A stretch of 63,898 nt of DNA, from positions 1-63,898 of the forward strand of contig JAQXHN010000029.1 of assembly GCA_029007295.1 (NCBI GenBank), written 5' to 3'. The notes beneath the pieces were generated by a model. That model saw nothing but the letters and a program-made list of their open reading frames with translations, ran no database searches and had not been told where the DNA came from. Position numbers and translations under genes: made by a program. The stretch comes from Clostridia bacterium. GTDB taxonomy: Bacteria > Bacillota > Clostridia > Oscillospirales > CAG-272. Below are positions 61,176 through 63,898 of this stretch, one piece after another; within the stretch, counting starts at the first letter, position 1; every line of letters begins with the position of its first letter.

Positions 61176-63898
61176 ATGAACAATAAGTTTAAAAAAACTC
61201 TGTCGTTATTTCTTTGCGTAATAACGGTTTTGTCGGTGCTTTCGGCGAGCATTACGAGCGTTTATGCTCTATATGAGAATACTCATGCAAATACCGGAAA
61301 CGGGGCGGAGGACATTATTGCCGTGGCCACCACTCAGCTCGGCTATCATGAGGGAAACAGCTCCTCTCAAATTGACGGCAGCGGAACAGGTACGGGAAAT
61401 TATACCAAATACGGCAAATGGTACGGTATTAATCCGGGCGCTTGGTGCGCTATGTTCGTCTCATGGTGTGCAAATCAGGCCGGCATTTCTACAGGCGTAA
61501 TACCGAAGCATGCAAGCTGTGACGTGGGAATGAATTGGTTTAAAAATAAGGGCAGATGGCAGTACTCAAAATATTTCGGAGGCAATTATACTCCGAAAAG
61601 AGGAGATATTATTTATTTCGGCTCCAATCCCAACAACCTGAATGATTCCACACACGTAGGTATTGTAACGGGCGCAGATTCAGCAAAGGTTTATACTATA
61701 GAGGGCAACAGCGCAAGTCAATGCAGAAACTGCTCATATTCCTTAGGCGACGATTACATATTCGGTTACGGTTTACCTAACTACGCCGCAACGACGGAAT
61801 CAGAGTATAAAACCGGAACGTATGTAATTACGGCAAGCAATCTTAATATGCGTTCACAGCCCAATACCTCCGGCTCAATCGTTGCAGTTCTGAAGGCAGG
61901 CGACTGTGTGGAAATAACATCCGTATCGGGAAAATGGGGATATACCTCCTTCGGAACAAAATCCGGTTGGATAAGTCTTGCATATGCTTCAAGCATTAAT
62001 GCAATGCGATATACCGTCAGCGATAACGGAATAGCTTTTCTTAAAAGCGTCGAGGGCTACAGTAAATATGCATATTGGGATAACTCCCAGTGGTCGATTG
62101 GTTACGGAACCGGCTGTGGGGAAAACGATTATCCAAACGGAATAACGGAACCTGAAGCGGAGGCATTACTGCGCAGTGCCGTTATACGATATGAAGTATG
62201 GCTTAATACATTCCTATATGATAACAATATAGATTTAAATCAAAATCAGTATGATTCTTTAGTAAGCTTTACATATAATCTCGGAAATATTTGGAGCAGT
62301 TCGTTCACTCTCAAAACATATCTGATAAACGGAATAAATAATTATACCGATAGTCAGATAATATCGGCATTCGGTGAAAAAGTATATGTTTCCGGAAATG
62401 TTAATCAGGGATTGGTTAACAGAAGAAATAAGGAAGCCGCTCTTTTCCTGACGAAAGAAGAAGAGGAGAGCGATACAGAGGAGCGCAGCGACACATATAA
62501 AGTTGTTTATAATGCAAACTCAGGCAGTAATGCGCCCAACGCAGATACTAAAATTCAAGGGGAGACGCTGACGCTTACAACAAGCGTTCCCACAAGGAAC
62601 GGATATGTATTTTTAGGTTGGAGCGAAACGAGCACGGGAAAGGTTGCTTACGGCGTAGGCGATAAATTTACCAAAGACAGTAATACAACGCTCTACGCAG
62701 TATGGGACGAAAATCCGTTAGGCGGCAACCGCTCGTTTATCATCACTGCAACGTCGCTGAATATCAGAAATCTTGCAACAACAACTAATTCAACTGTTCT
62801 CGGTTCAATTCCAAACGGAGCTATTGTAACAGCCGTTAGCTATTACAAGAACGGGGAAATTGTAAACAGTGTTTCCGATACATCCGGCGCTTGGGGATAT
62901 GTTACATACAACGGAATTACAGGATGGATCTCTCTGTCGTCTTCCTACTCTAAAGAGGTTTACGGGGTATTCTATAACGTAATAAATGGAAATATAACTG
63001 TTGACGCTCAAATAAAGCTAAAGGGGGATACATTAATTTTGTCGGATGTTATACCGACAAACGGAAACGCCGTATTCCTCGGATGGTCGCCGGATGCTTC
63101 GGCGAGCGTCGCAACATATAAAGCCGGCAGTGAATATAAGGCGGACGAATATGCTTTCCTTTACGATGTTTGGCATACCGAGCATAGCTTTGTTACTGCA
63201 ACCGTAGAACCGACATGCACGGAAAATGGAAGTACTGCAAAAATTTGCAATATATGCGGATATTCTGAGAAAAACGAAATTTCTTCATTAGGACACTCTT
63301 TTGAAAACAGTAGGGTTAATCCGACTTGTACGGAAAAAGGCTATACGGAATATAAGTGTACAAGATGCACATATTCCTATATAGACAGTGAAACAGAAGC
63401 CCTCGGACACACCTTTGGCAAATGGAGTGTAGTAACACCCGCAACAACGACATCTGAAGGACTTGAAAGACGCACATGCTCTGTATGCGGTGCTACGGAA
63501 GACAGAGCAATAGCAAAGCTTCCCGAAGAAACACCTATCGCATATCTTGAAAACTACAACTTCATAGTACCGGAAGCAGCAAATGTAAACTACATCCGTC
63601 TCGCACCCGGAAGCTACACAACGGCAAGTGAAATAAAGAACGCCGCCGGTATGATAAGCATATCGGGTACAGCGCTCACAAACGGCAGAGACGAAACGGG
63701 CAAGTATACCTACGAAGTACCTTCGGCAGGAGTATACTCTGCATGGATAAGATACACGGACGGAACAGAAAAGATAGTATCTGACATGAATAACTATGTT
63801 ATGACTCAGGAGGTTGTAACATACGGCCCGACAGTAACCGTAAAGAACCTGTACGGTGTAAGAGACTTCTTCATTTCAAGGGGTACTCAGACCACATA
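61176..63898 (+). CDS. Very large secreted CHAP plus GH24 lysozyme wall protein, partial at window end
   Basis: The frame opens at ATG 61176 and stays open for over 907 codons to the window edge, so the C-terminus is missing. Visible order: signal peptide (1-30); CHAP domain (about 35-200, catalytic Cys in GAWCAMFVSWC, His in STHVGIV); SH3b (about 210-270); GH24 lysozyme (about 280-430, Glu in SVEGYSKY, Asp in YWDN, WSIGYGTG with Ser in place of the usual Thr); InlB-type repeat (about 445-510); SH3b (about 520-590); a second InlB-type repeat (about 590-655); C-x-x-C units (about 670-785); and a further beta domain. It probably cuts both glycan and peptide parts of peptidoglycan. GAGGAATGTCAA precedes the ATG. 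Confidence 0.85.
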   Translation, partial: MNNKFKKTLSLFLCVITVLSVLSASITSVYALYENTHANTGNGAEDIIAVATTQLGYHEGNSSSQIDGSGTGTGNYTKYGKWYGINPGAWCAMFVSWCANQAGISTGVIPKHASCDVGMNWFKNKGRWQYSKYFGGNYTPKRGDIIYFGSNPNNLNDSTHVGIVTGADSAKVYTIEGNSASQCRNCSYSLGDDYIFGYGLPNYAATTESEYKTGTYVITASNLNMRSQPNTSGSIVAVLKAGDCVEITSVSGKWGYTSFGTKSGWISLAYASSINAMRYTVSDNGIAFLKSVEGYSKYAYWDNSQWSIGYGTGCGENDYPNGITEPEAEALLRSAVIRYEVWLNTFLYDNNIDLNQNQYDSLVSFTYNLGNIWSSSFTLKTYLINGINNYTDSQIISAFGEKVYVSGNVNQGLVNRRNKEAALFLTKEEEESDTEERSDTYKVVYNANSGSNAPNADTKIQGETLTLTTSVPTRNGYVFLGWSETSTGKVAYGVGDKFTKDSNTTLYAVWDENPLGGNRSFIITATSLNIRNLATTTNSTVLGSIPNGAIVTAVSYYKNGEIVNSVSDTSGAWGYVTYNGITGWISLSSSYSKEVYGVFYNVINGNITVDAQIKLKGDTLILSDVIPTNGNAVFLGWSPDASASVATYKAGSEYKADEYAFLYDVWHTEHSFVTATVEPTCTENGSTAKICNICGYSEKNEISSLGHSFENSRVNPTCTEKGYTEYKCTRCTYSYIDSETEALGHTFGKWSVVTPATTTSEGLERRTCSVCGATEDRAIAKLPEETPIAYLENYNFIVPEAANVNYIRLAPGSYTTASEIKNAAGMISISGTALTNGRDETGKYTYEVPSAGVYSAWIRYTDGTEKIVSDMNNYVMTQEVVTYGPTVTVKNLYGVRDFFISRGTQTT

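Noticed and set aside
1..63898. CRISPR arrays, prophage or intact insertion sequences
   Set aside because: No regularly spaced direct repeats, phage structural genes, integrase or complete transposase with inverted repeats were seen; the isolated amidase and lysozyme-domain genes are not in a phage context.

Overview
The window looks like chromosome of an endospore-forming, S-layer-bearing Clostridia member, probably an uncultured gut Oscillospirales/Ruminococcaceae-type bacterium; this is inferred from gene content and not placed by phylogeny. Evidence: spoIIGA-sigE, spo0A and a GerW/YtfJ gene; several secreted proteins ending or starting in SLH repeats; a T-box leader; consensus sigma-A promoters (TTGACA-17-TATAAT type) with purine-rich Shine-Dalgarno sites; meso-diaminopimelate-based lysine synthesis. 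No rRNA, tRNA, CRISPR array or intact mobile element was seen; one decayed IS3 fragment lies behind sigE.

Layout. 1-4.5 kb: an SLH/fibronectin surface protein and a cytoplasmic GH20 hexosaminidase-like enzyme. 4.5-9.6 kb: a tightly packed minus-strand operon behind a T-box leader, encoding a 2-isopropylmalate-synthase-like protein with a wrecked active site, a fusion of a sugar-isomerase TIM barrel with an AMP-forming acyl-CoA synthetase, and an amidohydrolase. 9.7-13.7 kb: an FtsX/MacB-type ABC exporter with its ATPase and an EEP-family phosphatase. 13.8-17 kb: a 3D/G5 cell-wall protein, rpsI-rplM and an S1-repeat protein. 17.4-22.6 kb: an AraC regulator and a compact lysine operon dapA-dapB-ddh-lysA. 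22.7-25.1 kb: a CHAP-SH3-SLH wall hydrolase and a companion protein. 25.3-29.6 kb: class II aldolase, acyl-ACP thioesterase, an atypical response regulator and an SLH-anchored metallophosphoesterase. 29.8-32 kb: spoIIGA-sigE followed by IS debris in place of the often-linked sigG. 32-34.3 kb: an LTA-synthase-like enzyme. 34.4-34.55 kb: a candidate stand-alone small RNA. 34.6-42.5 kb: a long plus-strand run lon-engB-M50-scpA-scpB-ytfJ-dacF-rluB. 42.6-48.8 kb: spo0A, a DMT transporter, a PLP lyase, pgk-tpiA and a lytic transglycosylase. 49-53.8 kb: a sugar-phosphate catabolic set (SorE-like dehydrogenase, aldolase-SDR fusion, PHP protein). 54-63.9 kb: an SLH protein, a Cys-rich membrane protein with an orphan PqqD/RRE protein, a flavin reductase, HEAT and rhodopsin-transducer-like proteins, nagB, ttcA, an amidase and the start of a very large CHAP-lysozyme wall protein that runs off the window.

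Together the region is a housekeeping-plus-envelope segment: peptidoglycan precursor supply (DAP/lysine), peptidoglycan processing (DacF, amidase, CHAP, GH24, lytic transglycosylase), S-layer proteins, sporulation control and amino-sugar use (GH20, NagB). The items most worth a second look are the T-box operon with the pseudo-LeuA and the isomerase-ligase fusion, the candidate small RNA upstream of lon, the orphan RRE protein, and the orphan sensory-rhodopsin-transducer homologue.
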